Origin: Bdellovibrio sp047344985 | Lineage (GTDB): Bacteria; Bdellovibrionota; Bdellovibrionia; Bdellovibrionales; Bdellovibrionaceae | Direction: 5' to 3' | Assembly: GCF_047344985.1 (NCBI RefSeq) | Contig: NZ_CP178861.1 | Coordinates: 1,612,001-1,676,000, forward strand | Length of the DNA stretch: 64,000 nucleotides | In this document: positions 30,032-42,946 of the stretch, one piece after another | Layout: each line of letters starts with the position of its first letter | Numbering within the stretch: position 1 is the first letter of the stretch | Notes under the pieces: generated by a model | Told to the model about the DNA's origin: nothing | The model's input: the letters and a program-made list of their open reading frames with translations, nothing else | The model's database searches: none | Program-made: the position numbers and the translations under genes

Positions 30032-32707
30032 ATGAAAATTATCAGTTTCCGAAAAATTTTAGGTCCAAATGTTTATCATTATAAACCTGTCTTCATTATG
30101 AGAATTGATCTTGAAGATCTCGTCGATACGGAAACAAAATCTATAGCCGGATTTAATGAGAGACTTTTAAAATCACTACCTGGTTTGTATGAACACACTT
30201 GTTCAACAGAAAAAAAAGGCGGCTTTGTTGAACGCCTTCATGAAGGTACTTATTTTGCGCATCTTCTTGAACATATGGCCCTGGAGCTCAGTCATCTTGT
30301 TGGAATTGATGTCAATTACGGTAAAGCCCGGTTTGCGGGTGTTCCAGGGCAATATGATATTATCACGCGTTTTAAGAACGCACCAACGATGCAAGCTTGC
30401 TGCGAACAAAGTATTCAGATCGTGATGGACCTTTTAAATAACAAAGAAGTAGATTTGGCATCCATCTTGGAAAAAATAAAAAAAGTAGAAAACGAAGCCC
30501 TCGGTCCCAGCGGCCAGTGTATTTACGACGCCGCCAAAAGAAGAGACATTCCCGTGAAAAGGATAGGCGACGGAAGCCTTTTGCAATTAGGCTGGGGAAA
30601 GAAAATTCGACGCGTTCAAGCTGCCGTGACGGACAAAACAAACTTGATTGCTTCTGACCTTGTGCAGGACAAAGAAGTGACGAAAAAATTCTTGAGACAA
30701 TCCTTAATTCCCGTGCCTGATGGCGTTCTTATTCATTCCGAAGAAGAACTTGAGTCAGCCATAACGCAAATTCATGCACCGTATGTATTAAAACCTGTGG
30801 ATGGACATCATGGTGAGGGAGTCATTCTTAATTTACAAAATCTTGAAGAGCTCAAAGAAGCGTTTAAGAATATTTGCCATTTATCAAATGCATTTTTGCT
30901 TGAAGAAATGTGCTCAGGCAACGACTACCGTATTCTTATAATTGACGGAAAATTCATCGCCGCAGCCGAAAGACGGGCGCCGGAAGTCAAGGGCGACGGC
31001 GTTTCGACTATCACACAGCTTATTGCCGAGCTAAATAAAGATCCTTTAAGAAAACCGGGCCATTCCGGATTTCTTACAACCATCGTGGTCGATGAAATCA
31101 TGATTCAGCATCTAAATAAAAACTCTGTGAACCTTGAAACTGTTTTGGAAAAAGACCGCGTCGTAACTTTGCGTGGAAATGCCAATCTTTCTTCGGGAGG
31201 AACAGCAACGGATGTTACAAAACAAGTCCCCGATGAAACAAAAGCGTTGTGTGAAAGAATTGCGCGTCTGATTGGACTTGATATCTGTGGAATCGACGTT
31301 ATTTCTGCAGATCTTACTAAACCATTGGATGAATCGTTCAAAGTGATCGAAGTCAACGCGGGTCCCGGTCTTCGCATGCACCTGGGACATGCTGAAAAAG
31401 GAGAAAGAACTGTCGGTGACGAGATCGTTGAAATGTTAATGCCGAAAGGTGAGCACGGACGTATTCCTATCATTGGCGTTACTGGCACAAATGGAAAAAC
31501 CACCGTGGTCCGTCTTTTAAATAAAATCATGTCACGAGATAGCGAGTTTACTGTGGGCATGACGAGCACGGACGGAGTTTTTGTCGGCAACAAACAGATC
31601 GCAGAGGGAGACTCTTCCGGACCTCAATCTGCAGAGATGATTTTAATGGACCCGGCCGTGGAGTGTGCCGTTTTAGAAATTGCCCGAGGTGGTCTGCTGC
31701 GCGGTGGTCTTCCTTACGATTGGTCGGATGCCGCAGTCATTACGAATATTCGTGCGGACCATCTAGGACAAGACGGCATTCGCACTATTGACGACCTGGT
31801 CTGGATCAAATCCCTGGTGGCTGAAAGAGTGAAAGAAGGTGGTGTTTTAGTCTTAAACGCGGACGATATGAATTCAGTTTCTTTAATCAATAATGAAAGA
31901 GTTCAAAGGCTGGATCGTAAAATCGTTCTGTATTCCACGCGTGAATACAATTCGATTCTCTCGGCTCATCTGTCGATGGGGCACGATGCCTTTTGGTGCG
32001 AGAACGAAGAATTTTTAGGAGTGGTGAATGGTCATCGCCTCAGTCTAGGTCATTGTATTGATTATCCATTGACTCGGGTTTCGGGCGCTTCATTTCAAAT
32101 TTCAAACATTCTGGCGGCGATGGCCACGGCGATTTCCCTCGGAGAATCGCCAGTCCATGTCATGGAGGCCTTGCGCAACTTCAATCCCACGGCTGAAAAT
32201 CAAGGACGATTTAACATTTACCGAATTCACGATGCCCATGTCATTATTGATTACGGTCACAATGCAGATGCTATTTCAAACATTGGTGAAATCCTCTACA
32301 AGCATCCTGATGCTCACAAGATCGCCATGTTCGGACTTCCCGGAGATCGCTCAGATGATTTATTGACGTTAACGGCGCATCAAATGGGCAAGGTCTTTGA
32401 TGAGGTCTACGTGCGAGATGACGAAGATCTCCGCGGCAGACAACCTTTGGAGGTGCCTCAGTTTTTGGAAAATATTTTTAATGTGAGTTTTCCGAATCTA
32501 AAGCACCATGTCGTCCACGACTATAAAACAGAACTTCATGGCATTTTAAGCAATCTTAAAAAAGGCGACATCTTCGTTATCTTTTTTGAAAACCTCAAAC
32601 CTCTCTTACAGATTTTGCGAGAGTTTGATCCTAAACCCGTCGATAAAATCGAAGGGCAAACGGTCGTATACAAACCGCAATCTTCCGATGAGTTGAGTTT
32701 AAGATGA
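30032..32707 (+). CDS. cphA: Cyanophycin synthetase
   Basis: An 891-residue enzyme that adds Asp and then Arg, each with ATP, to make multi-L-arginyl-poly-L-aspartate. Domain order: an N-terminal domain (~1-160) with HLLEHMALE (His77-Glu85), resembling the motif reported for a primer-generating hydrolytic site in some CphA N-domains; an ATP-grasp domain (~210-470, YVLKPVDGHHGEGVILN, IDVISADLTKP, EVNAGPG); and a Mur-ligase-like domain (~475-890) with P-loop GVTGTNGKTT and DYGHNADA. Length is normal. Start of the cphA-iadA-cphB operon; its last 4 bp overlap iadA. Confidence 0.97.
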   Translation: MKIISFRKILGPNVYHYKPVFIMRIDLEDLVDTETKSIAGFNERLLKSLPGLYEHTCSTEKKGGFVERLHEGTYFAHLLEHMALELSHLVGIDVNYGKARFAGVPGQYDIITRFKNAPTMQACCEQSIQIVMDLLNNKEVDLASILEKIKKVENEALGPSGQCIYDAAKRRDIPVKRIGDGSLLQLGWGKKIRRVQAAVTDKTNLIASDLVQDKEVTKKFLRQSLIPVPDGVLIHSEEELESAITQIHAPYVLKPVDGHHGEGVILNLQNLEELKEAFKNICHLSNAFLLEEMCSGNDYRILIIDGKFIAAAERRAPEVKGDGVSTITQLIAELNKDPLRKPGHSGFLTTIVVDEIMIQHLNKNSVNLETVLEKDRVVTLRGNANLSSGGTATDVTKQVPDETKALCERIARLIGLDICGIDVISADLTKPLDESFKVIEVNAGPGLRMHLGHAEKGERTVGDEIVEMLMPKGEHGRIPIIGVTGTNGKTTVVRLLNKIMSRDSEFTVGMTSTDGVFVGNKQIAEGDSSGPQSAEMILMDPAVECAVLEIARGGLLRGGLPYDWSDAAVITNIRADHLGQDGIRTIDDLVWIKSLVAERVKEGGVLVLNADDMNSVSLINNERVQRLDRKIVLYSTREYNSILSAHLSMGHDAFWCENEEFLGVVNGHRLSLGHCIDYPLTRVSGASFQISNILAAMATAISLGESPVHVMEALRNFNPTAENQGRFNIYRIHDAHVIIDYGHNADAISNIGEILYKHPDAHKIAMFGLPGDRSDDLLTLTAHQMGKVFDEVYVRDDEDLRGRQPLEVPQFLENIFNVSFPNLKHHVVHDYKTELHGILSNLKKGDIFVIFFENLKPLLQILREFDPKPVDKIEGQTVVYKPQSSDELSLR

Positions 32708-33861
32708 TTTATTTGGAGAACGCTGAAATATTCCAGGAAGGTCGTTTTATAAAGGCTAATGTCTTTACGGCCGGAGAGAGAATTAAAAAAATTCAGACGG
32801 TCGATTATCATACATTGCGTGACCTCGATGTAAAAGTTTATGATTGTTCCGGATGTTTTATTATTCCGGGAATTTTAGATCCGCATTTGCATTTAGCAGG
32901 CGGCAGTGGTGAAAAAGGCGGTTTTTCTTCGCAAAGTGCCGCCATCACAATTGCCGAGTGTGTCCGAGGCGGAGTCACAACACTCGTGGGAACTTTGGGC
33001 GTTGATACGACGACAAAGACAATGCCTGAACTTGTTGCCAGAGCCAGAGCCTTTAACGATGTGGGACTGACTGCTTACTGCTACACAGGCGGTTATGATT
33101 GTCCTCCGCGAACGATCACTGATTCCGTTCGTCATGACGTGATTTATATTCCGGAAATCATCGGTGTTGGAGAAATCGCCATCGCAGATCGCCGGGCTCC
33201 AGAACCGACCCTTCACGATCTCGCGCGTTCGATGGTGGATGCGTACGTGGGCGGGATGTTAAGCAACAAGCCTGGTATTTCACATATTCATGCCGGTGGC
33301 GGCGATCGTCGTTTAAAAACCTTGCGCGATCTTATGGAAGTTCACGTCATCGTTCCTGATAAAATTCACATCACGCACATAGGAAGAAGCAAAGCTCTTG
33401 TTGAAGAAGCGATCGAAATGGCCCAGCGTGGGTGTTTTGTTGATCTTGATCTCTGGGATCGAGATTTCGTTTACTGGTATAAGGTCTACCGTGAACTTGG
33501 CGGCCCATTGGATCAATTAACCGTGTCTTCAGATGCAGGAATAGGCTCTCCTTCTGAGTTGTGGTGGGAATTGCGTGATGCCGTTTTGAATCACGGCTAC
33601 ACCTTAGAAGAACTTCTTCCACACTTTACGGTGAACACAGCCAGAGCCTTGGGGCTCAGTAGGAAGGGCCGGATTCTGGTCGAGCACGACGCAGACTTGA
33701 CAGTGATTGATGCAAAAAACTTTGAAATTAAACATGTAATTTCTCGAGGACAAGTGTTCCTTGAAGACGGAAAATTTGTATTTAGTAACAGGATGGATTT
33801 CTCACGAAGAGGTCTAGACATTTATGGAATCGGTGAAGAAAACGACAAAAAAAGCAGCTAG
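32704..33861 (+). CDS. iadA: Isoaspartyl dipeptidase-type amidohydrolase
   Basis: A 385-residue metal-dependent amidohydrolase matching E. coli IadA: DPHLHLAGGSGE (metal His-x-His and catalytic-type Glu), GGYDCPPRTIT (Tyr), HIHAGGGD (His), HITHIGR (His) and VSSDAGIGS (Asp). Where E. coli IadA has the bridging carboxylated Lys162 (GVKCAISD), this one appears to have Glu (GVGEIAIAD). IadA splits beta-aspartyl dipeptides; between cphA and cphB its expected substrate is beta-Asp-Arg from cyanophycin. Overlaps cphA by 4 bp and cphB by 38 bp. Confidence 0.9.
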   Translation: MIYLENAEIFQEGRFIKANVFTAGERIKKIQTVDYHTLRDLDVKVYDCSGCFIIPGILDPHLHLAGGSGEKGGFSSQSAAITIAECVRGGVTTLVGTLGVDTTTKTMPELVARARAFNDVGLTAYCYTGGYDCPPRTITDSVRHDVIYIPEIIGVGEIAIADRRAPEPTLHDLARSMVDAYVGGMLSNKPGISHIHAGGGDRRLKTLRDLMEVHVIVPDKIHITHIGRSKALVEEAIEMAQRGCFVDLDLWDRDFVYWYKVYRELGGPLDQLTVSSDAGIGSPSELWWELRDAVLNHGYTLEELLPHFTVNTARALGLSRKGRILVEHDADLTVIDAKNFEIKHVISRGQVFLEDGKFVFSNRMDFSRRGLDIYGIGEENDKKSS

Positions 33862-34666
33862 AACTCACGCCAAAGTTGCTCATCCTCATGGAACTTTGAT
33901 TATTATTGGTGGTAAAGAAGATAAATCCGGTGAGATGAAAATTCTCAAAGAAATTGCTCGCCGTTTGGAAAACGGAAAGCTAGTGATTATCACTGCCGCC
34001 AGCGAAATTCCGTCGGAAGTCTGGAATGACTACGAAAAAGTTTTTAAAAAACTGAAAGTCCATAACCTTGAACATCTCCACGTCAATCAGCCTGATGATG
34101 TCGAGAAAGTGAATCTGGAAAAAGTTTTTCACAACGCCAAAGGAATTTTCTTTACCGGCGGAGACCAATTGAAACTCACAAGCAAGCTGGGCGGCACAGT
34201 CGTGATGGACTACATCATCGAAGTTTTTCGTGCAGGAGGCGTTCTGGCCGGAACCTCAGCAGGGGCCGCTGTCATGGGCGAAACTATGCTCGTTGGCGGA
34301 GAAAACGGTGAATCGCATAAAGTAGGAAACTGGATGATGGCTCCGGGTCTTCGTTTTGTTGAGAACATGATCATTGATCAACATTTCGCACAGCGAGGCC
34401 GCATTGGAAGATTATTAGGAGCCGTCGCCTTGAATCCAGGCATCTTAGGAATCGGCATTGATGAAGGCACGGCCATCGTTATCGAAGAAAACAAATTTAA
34501 AATCTTAGGAGACAATGCCGTCTACGTTCTAGATGGACGAGAAGTCACTTATACAAATATTTCTGAAGCCTCTGCAGATCAAACGATGTCCATTCACGAC
34601 GTGAAACTGCATGTCTTATCGGAACCTGAAGTTTTTGATTTAAAAGCCCGCACGGCTTTAACTTAA
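33824..34666 (+). CDS. cphB: Cyanophycinase
   Basis: A 280-residue serine hydrolase of family S51 that degrades cyanophycin to beta-Asp-Arg dipeptides. The nucleophile elbow GTSAGAAV (Ser145), TGGDQLKL (111-118), MIIDQHFAQRGRIGRLLGAV and GIGIDEGTAIVI are present. The first ~20 residues are Lys/Arg-rich and outside the domain; there is no signal peptide, so it acts on intracellular polymer. The ATG at 33824 follows AGAGGT and lies inside the 3' end of iadA. Confidence 0.95.
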   Translation: MESVKKTTKKAARTHAKVAHPHGTLIIIGGKEDKSGEMKILKEIARRLENGKLVIITAASEIPSEVWNDYEKVFKKLKVHNLEHLHVNQPDDVEKVNLEKVFHNAKGIFFTGGDQLKLTSKLGGTVVMDYIIEVFRAGGVLAGTSAGAAVMGETMLVGGENGESHKVGNWMMAPGLRFVENMIIDQHFAQRGRIGRLLGAVALNPGILGIGIDEGTAIVIEENKFKILGDNAVYVLDGREVTYTNISEASADQTMSIHDVKLHVLSEPEVFDLKARTALT

Positions 34667-34765
34667 ATATGATTCAAACTAAAATTTTCGTTTGGCGGCA
34701 ATAATATATTTACGTGGATAAATGTATCCAAAATTGTTACAATAAGATCATTTAAAGGTGATCTT

Positions 34766-35767
34766 ATGAAAAAACTCTCTGATGTTCAGCTCTCCGTTTT
34801 GGATCTAGCTCCTGTAGCTCAAGACAAAACGATTTCCGATTCTTTCAAAAACACTCTGAATTTGGCTCAACACGTAGAACGTCTCGGGTATCATCGTTTT
34901 TGGTTGGCTGAGCATCATAACTTAGAAGGGATTGCTAGTGCTGCGACATCCGTTCTTATTGGATACGTTGCGGGTGGAACTTCTAAAATTCGTGTGGGTT
35001 CAGGGGGTATTATGCTTCCTAATCATGCGCCACTTGTTATCGCGGAACAATTTGGAACTCTAGCAACATTGTATCCTGATAGAATTGATTTAGGGTTAGG
35101 ACGAGCTCCAGGAACAGACGGTCTTACGATGCGCGCGCTCAGAAGAGAAATGACGGGAAGAGAAGCAGAGTTTTCAGACCTCGTTAAAGAACTTCAATAT
35201 TATTTTGCACCCGTGCACGACGGTCAAAAAGTTCGCGCCATTCCTGGCGCTGGAATTCCTGTGCCCTTGTGGCTTTTAGGTTCAAGTCTTTACAGTGCAC
35301 AATTGGCAGCGGAACTCGGCTTACCTTATGCTTTTGCGGGCCACTTTGCGCCGGAACTGATGATGCAGGCCATAGATATTTACCGCGTCGGTTTCAGACC
35401 TTCCAATGTTTTAGATAAACCCAAGGTCATGGTTGGCGTCCAAGTCCTGGCTGCCGACACAGACGAAAAAGCCCATCTACTAGGAACCACAGTCTATCAA
35501 AGATTTTTGGGCATCATCCGCAATCAAAGAGTCTCCCTGCAGCCTCCCGTAAAAAGCATGGATGGCTTATGGGGACCCGCCGAGAAAGATCTTGTGTTGT
35601 CGCGTCTTCGTACTTCTGTGATTGGAAACCCACAAAAAGTTCGTGAAGGCCTACAAAAATTAATAAATAAAACAGAGGCCGATGAACTCATCATTGTTTC
35701 TGATGCCTACGACCACGAAGATCGTCTGCGTTCATTTGAAATTATCAAGGAAGTCACACGCGAATAA
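34766..35767 (+). CDS. Luciferase-like flavin-dependent monooxygenase family protein
   Basis: A 333-residue protein of the LLM class: LSVLDLAPVAQDKTISDSF at the N-terminus, YHRFWLAEHHNLEGIASAAT, KIRVGSGGIMLPNHAPLVIA, LYPDRIDLGLGRAPGTDG and PVPLWLLGSSLYSAQLAAEL, the set of the luciferase-like monooxygenase group annotated MsnO8. It should bind reduced flavin; the substrate is unknown. Own promoter region of ~100 bp after cphB; ribosome site AAGGTG. Confidence 0.9.
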   Translation: MKKLSDVQLSVLDLAPVAQDKTISDSFKNTLNLAQHVERLGYHRFWLAEHHNLEGIASAATSVLIGYVAGGTSKIRVGSGGIMLPNHAPLVIAEQFGTLATLYPDRIDLGLGRAPGTDGLTMRALRREMTGREAEFSDLVKELQYYFAPVHDGQKVRAIPGAGIPVPLWLLGSSLYSAQLAAELGLPYAFAGHFAPELMMQAIDIYRVGFRPSNVLDKPKVMVGVQVLAADTDEKAHLLGTTVYQRFLGIIRNQRVSLQPPVKSMDGLWGPAEKDLVLSRLRTSVIGNPQKVREGLQKLINKTEADELIIVSDAYDHEDRLRSFEIIKEVTRE

Positions 35768-35773
35768 GGTTTC

Positions 35774-36001
35774 TTATTTTTGCGGTGTTGTCGTTGCGTT
35801 GTCTGATTTTTTCTCGTCACGAATATATTCGCGACATTCATCAGCAAACGGGCTGTAACGCAAATCGATCACTTTTGCGAGTTCTTCACAGAACTTATTG
35901 CCAACGGTGCCGTGAGCCTCTTGTCCATCTTTTCTAGTGGCATGACTCAATTGTGCCGTCAGCAGTACCGAAAGAGTTAAAAGAGAAAAAAGCTTTTTCA
36001 T
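35774..36001 (-). CDS. Small secreted hypothetical protein
   Basis: A 75-residue protein: signal peptide MKKLFSLLTLSVLLTAQLSHA, then a short polar chain with two Cys (NKFCEELAKV and FADECREYI) that could form a disulfide, and a Lys/Thr-rich tail. It lies 20 bp downstream of the TIGR02147 regulator gene on the same strand, so may be in its operon. No family recognised. Confidence 0.65.
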   Translation of the reverse strand: MKKLFSLLTLSVLLTAQLSHATRKDGQEAHGTVGNKFCEELAKVIDLRYSPFADECREYIRDEKKSDNATTTPQK

Positions 36002-36021
36002 AAATCCCCCTCAGGATTAAA

Positions 36022-36771
36022 TTAATTTTCTTCGACAATAGGAAAAAGACTGATGCTCATTTGAAAAACCCGGTCTTTCTTTTCGCCGGACTCTAAGAAC
36101 ACCATCAGTTCACGACGGAAAGCCGCGATCTTTTTCTTAGCTTCTTCAAGACGCTCACTGTCTCCACAAAGCGTGATCGTCGAGTGGCTGCGCTTTTCAA
36201 AAGGAATATCATCCAGAGCTTCAATAGCCTGTTGATTGATCTGTTTTTGAATTTTCTTAAAGGCCGCTGACGTAAATGGATTCGTCGTCGTTGTGCAGTT
36301 CTCATTCACACGCAGACGGGCGTTCTCATCCAGGGACAGTAAACCCATTCTTAAAAGCTTTTGAATCGCCTCAGCGACATCTTGAACCGGAACTTTCAGC
36401 CGTTGCGCAATCCACGCAGGATCAGAAACAAAATAATCTAAGTGAGTCATCTCAAGAATGGCATAGTGAAACCAGTCTGAAATCACATCAAATTCCGTCT
36501 CACTTAAAGCTTTGAAAGCCCCATCGCCAACGCCGTAGCCAGCAAGACCCTTGTAGTACTCAATCTGCGTGCGAGTGAGATTCAAGGGACCACTCAACTT
36601 GTCAATCGTCTTAGAAGTGATAGGTCTTTTCGATGCAAAGATCTTTGAAAGAAAAGAAGAGTCGATTCCCAAGAAGCGCGCATAAGCTCTTAGAGAATAC
36701 AGACGATTCTTCTGCATTCTTTTTTGATATTCTTTTTGCAATAAAGTTTTAAAGTCTTTTTGAATTTCCAT
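36022..36771 (-). CDS. TIGR02147-family regulator
   Basis: A 249-residue protein of the TIGR02147 (DUF4423) family, which is greatly expanded in Bdellovibrio and in Fibrobacter-like bacteria. N-terminal HTH-like segment (LRAYARFLGIDSSFLSKIFA, then PITSKTIDKLSGPLNLTRTQ), a middle ISDWFHYAILEMTHLDYFVS, then QRLKVPVQDVAEAIQKLLRM and the C-terminal AAFRRELMVFLESGEKKDRV with VFQMSISLFPI. Presumed transcription regulator; no target is known. Confidence 0.9.
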   Translation of the reverse strand: MEIQKDFKTLLQKEYQKRMQKNRLYSLRAYARFLGIDSSFLSKIFASKRPITSKTIDKLSGPLNLTRTQIEYYKGLAGYGVGDGAFKALSETEFDVISDWFHYAILEMTHLDYFVSDPAWIAQRLKVPVQDVAEAIQKLLRMGLLSLDENARLRVNENCTTTTNPFTSAAFKKIQKQINQQAIEALDDIPFEKRSHSTITLCGDSERLEEAKKKIAAFRRELMVFLESGEKKDRVFQMSISLFPIVEEN

Positions 36772-36813
36772 CGAGGGCGTTTTTATTAAAAAAAATTTTT
36801 GCTTGCAACTAAA

Positions 36814-36845
36814 TCAGAGTGAGGACGAGCTTGTACTCACTCTGA
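36814..36845. promoter_or_regulatory. 10-bp perfect inverted repeat upstream of the TIGR02147 gene
   Basis: TCAGAGTGAG (36814-36823) and CTCACTCTGA (36836-36845) flank a 12-base loop, ~45 bp before the regulator start. On the minus strand it is followed by TTTAGTTGCAAGC and a run of T, so it could be an operator or an attenuator of the regulator gene. Confidence 0.45.
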
Positions 36846-36942
36846 GAATTGTATTTTTAATGTTCTTCAAAGAGGAATTTCCTCTCTAGGAATGCTCTTT
36901 TCGTCAGTTGTGTACAGAGGTGGCCGCGAATTTGAATCCCCA

Positions 36943-37137
36943 ATGAAAAGCATTAGAAGAAGTAAAAACGCATTTATTGAATCTGAGAACGGTCGCACAT
37001 TTTTGGCATTAACGTTGATTGAAGTTCGCGAGAATAAAATTTTGCGAAAAACTCCTGCGCGAATTTTTAATGAAGATAATTATAAAATTTATACAAAAAA
37101 GCGCGGTCTTCTTCAGGCAGGCAGTAAAAAGACTTAG
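36943..37137 (+). CDS. Doubtful small basic protein
   Basis: A 64-residue frame from the ATG at 36943 (the frame is open from 36892). It is basic (MKSIRRSKNAFIESENGRTF, ending KKRGLLQAGSKKT) but lacks a ribosome site, and no family is recognised. It occupies otherwise empty DNA between the TIGR02147 gene and the rRNA leader. Confidence 0.3.
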   Translation: MKSIRRSKNAFIESENGRTFLALTLIEVRENKILRKTPARIFNEDNYKIYTKKRGLLQAGSKKT

Positions 37138-37246
37138 TTAAAGAAAGGCTGGGACGAGAATCTTTATATAAGAGCAGTGATTGAATCGTAGGAAAACGCC
37201 GGAAGCCGCGAGTTTTTATCTATATTGGTGCCGCTTTTAGGCCTCT

Positions 37247-37456
37247 TTGCGCAAAGATCAGGCAAATAACACTCCGCTATGCCCAGTTCATGAGCATGAA
37301 CAAAAAAGCTTGCAAGGTCACACAATTCAAACTATAACCGCATCTCTCTTCGACGATTCAGTTTGTATCCAAACAGATGTAGAAGCTAACTATTTGATTT
37401 GTATTCAAAAGTTCGCTCGCGTCTTCGTTGAAGAACACGAATCTTTCTTCGAATAA
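37247..37456 (+). CDS. Doubtful small protein before the rRNA operon
   Basis: A 69-residue frame starting with TTG at 37247. It holds a Cys/His cluster (CPVHEHEQ) and a later VCIQTDVEANYLICIQKF; no ribosome site is evident. The start overlaps the 12-bp palindrome CTTTGCGCAAAG (37245-37256), and GTTCATG-AG-CATGAAC (37286-37301) lies within. The DNA may be regulatory rather than coding. Confidence 0.3.
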   Translation: MRKDQANNTPLCPVHEHEQKSLQGHTIQTITASLFDDSVCIQTDVEANYLICIQKFARVFVEEHESFFE

Positions 37457-37497
37457 TTTATGTTATAAATTAATTTCGAAAAAATGATTTTGGGGTG

Positions 37498-37526
37498 TTG
37501 ACAAGGGCTTCGGTCTTCGATACAAC
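37498..37526 (+). promoter_or_regulatory. rRNA operon promoter
   Basis: TTGACA (37498-37503), a consensus -35, and TACAAC (37521-37526) are exactly 17 bp apart, ~180 bp before mature 16S. The AT-rich stretch just upstream (37450-37490) could act as an UP element. Confidence 0.75.
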
Positions 37527-37569
37527 CTCTACCTCGTCGCTATGAAACATTAACGACGAGTAAGAATTC

Positions 37570-37580
37570 GCTCTTTGAAA
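37570..37580 (+). promoter_or_regulatory. BoxA-like antitermination element in the rRNA leader
   Basis: GCTCTTTGAAA followed by ACTGAATAG resembles bacterial rrn boxA. A matching GTTCTTTGACA with ATTGAATAG occurs before the 23S gene (39509-39519). Both are where Nus-factor antitermination sites are found. Confidence 0.6.
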
Positions 37581-37706
37581 ACTGAATAGCTAGATAGAAA
37601 AGATTTTTGGGCTCTTTGAATGATGAGTAATTATCATTCACAATTTCAAAAAAATTAATTCGAACAAACACAGCGTAAGCTAGTTGTTTGTTTGAGAACA
37701 GAATTA

Positions 37707-39228
<1,522 letters not shown>

Positions 39229-39372
39229 TATCCGGTCAATCTTCACTAAGACTTGTTCTTAGTAAGTTAAAATGACCCAATCTTAGGTCAACTTACTCTT
39301 CCCGAGTAAGTGAGTCCCAAAAATCTCATCTAGCTGTTTAGTTTTGAAAGAGTGAAATCTCTTAAGCATCTA

Positions 39373-39453
<81 letters not shown>

Positions 39454-39521
39454 ACTAATTGAGTTGGAACTGTTAAGTGCGAAGAGAGATGACACGCGAA
39501 CGGTTTTCGTTCTTTGACAAT

Positions 39522-39563
39522 TGAATAGATTGATTTAGTTGATTTTTAGCGAGGTTAGTTCCA
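39522..39563 (+). other. 5' arm of the 23S processing stem
   Basis: The segment GATTGATTTAGTTGATTTTT-AGCGAGG-TTAGTTCCA pairs with the segment after 23S (42605-42615 plus 42647-42680), forming the long stem normally cut by RNase III. The 3' arm is interrupted by a separate hairpin (42616-42646). Confidence 0.75.
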
Positions 39564-39567
39564 TTTT

Positions 39568-42508
<2,941 letters not shown>

Positions 42509-42604
42509 ATTTTTCTTCTCAACAAAGTTGAAGAAGATTTCGTCTCAAAGACTTCCTTCGGGAACGAGAGACTAGCTCTCTGAATAAGTAAGAGAGTGAT
42601 TAAT

Positions 42605-42680
42605 GTGGAACTAACCAACCTTACTCTGACAAGATCAGAGTGTATAAGGTCGCTAAAAATCAGCTAAATCAATCATTCAG
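42605..42680 (+). other. 3' arm of the 23S processing stem, split by a hairpin
   Basis: TGGAACTAACC (42605-42615) and TCGCTAAAAATCAGCTAAAT (from 42650) match the reverse complement of the 5' arm. Between them ~31 bp fold on their own (CCTTACTCTGA paired with TCAGAGTGTATAAGG). Confidence 0.75.
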
Positions 42681-42781
42681 TTGTAATGATAAAAGAAGTA
42701 ACTTCTCCATTTGGATTGGTAGAAAGTTGCAAAAAGAACGAAGGAAGTATAAAACACTTCCACTTTGATTAATAAACGCTT

Positions 42782-42899
42782 TGCTGGTGTTTATAGCAGA
42801 GGGGCCACACCTGATCCCATTCCGAACTCAGAAGTTAAGTCCTCTTGCGGCGATGGTATTGCACGGGCGACCGTGTGGGAGAGTAGCACGACGCCAGCT
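42782..42899 (+). rRNA. rrf: 5S ribosomal RNA
   Basis: About 118 nt. Terminal stem GCTGGTG (42783-42789) pairs with CGCCAGC (42892-42898); the conserved CCCATTCCGAACTCAGAAGT and GGGAGAGTAGCACG are present. It is the last gene of the rRNA operon. Confidence 0.95.
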
Positions 42900-42911
42900 C
42901 TATTTTACTTG

Positions 42912-42946
42912 AACCCGGGTTACGATAGTAATCCGGGTTTTTTTTT
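42912..42946 (+). terminator. Terminator of the rRNA operon
   Basis: AACCCGGGTTAC (42912-42923) pairs with GTAATCCGGGTT (42928-42939) around GATA and is followed by TTTTTTT. A strong intrinsic terminator directly after 5S. Confidence 0.93.

Noticed and set aside
39454..39567. tRNA-Ala in the 16S-23S spacer
   Set aside because: Only tRNA-Ile is present; the remaining spacer has boxA-like and processing-stem sequence but no cloverleaf.
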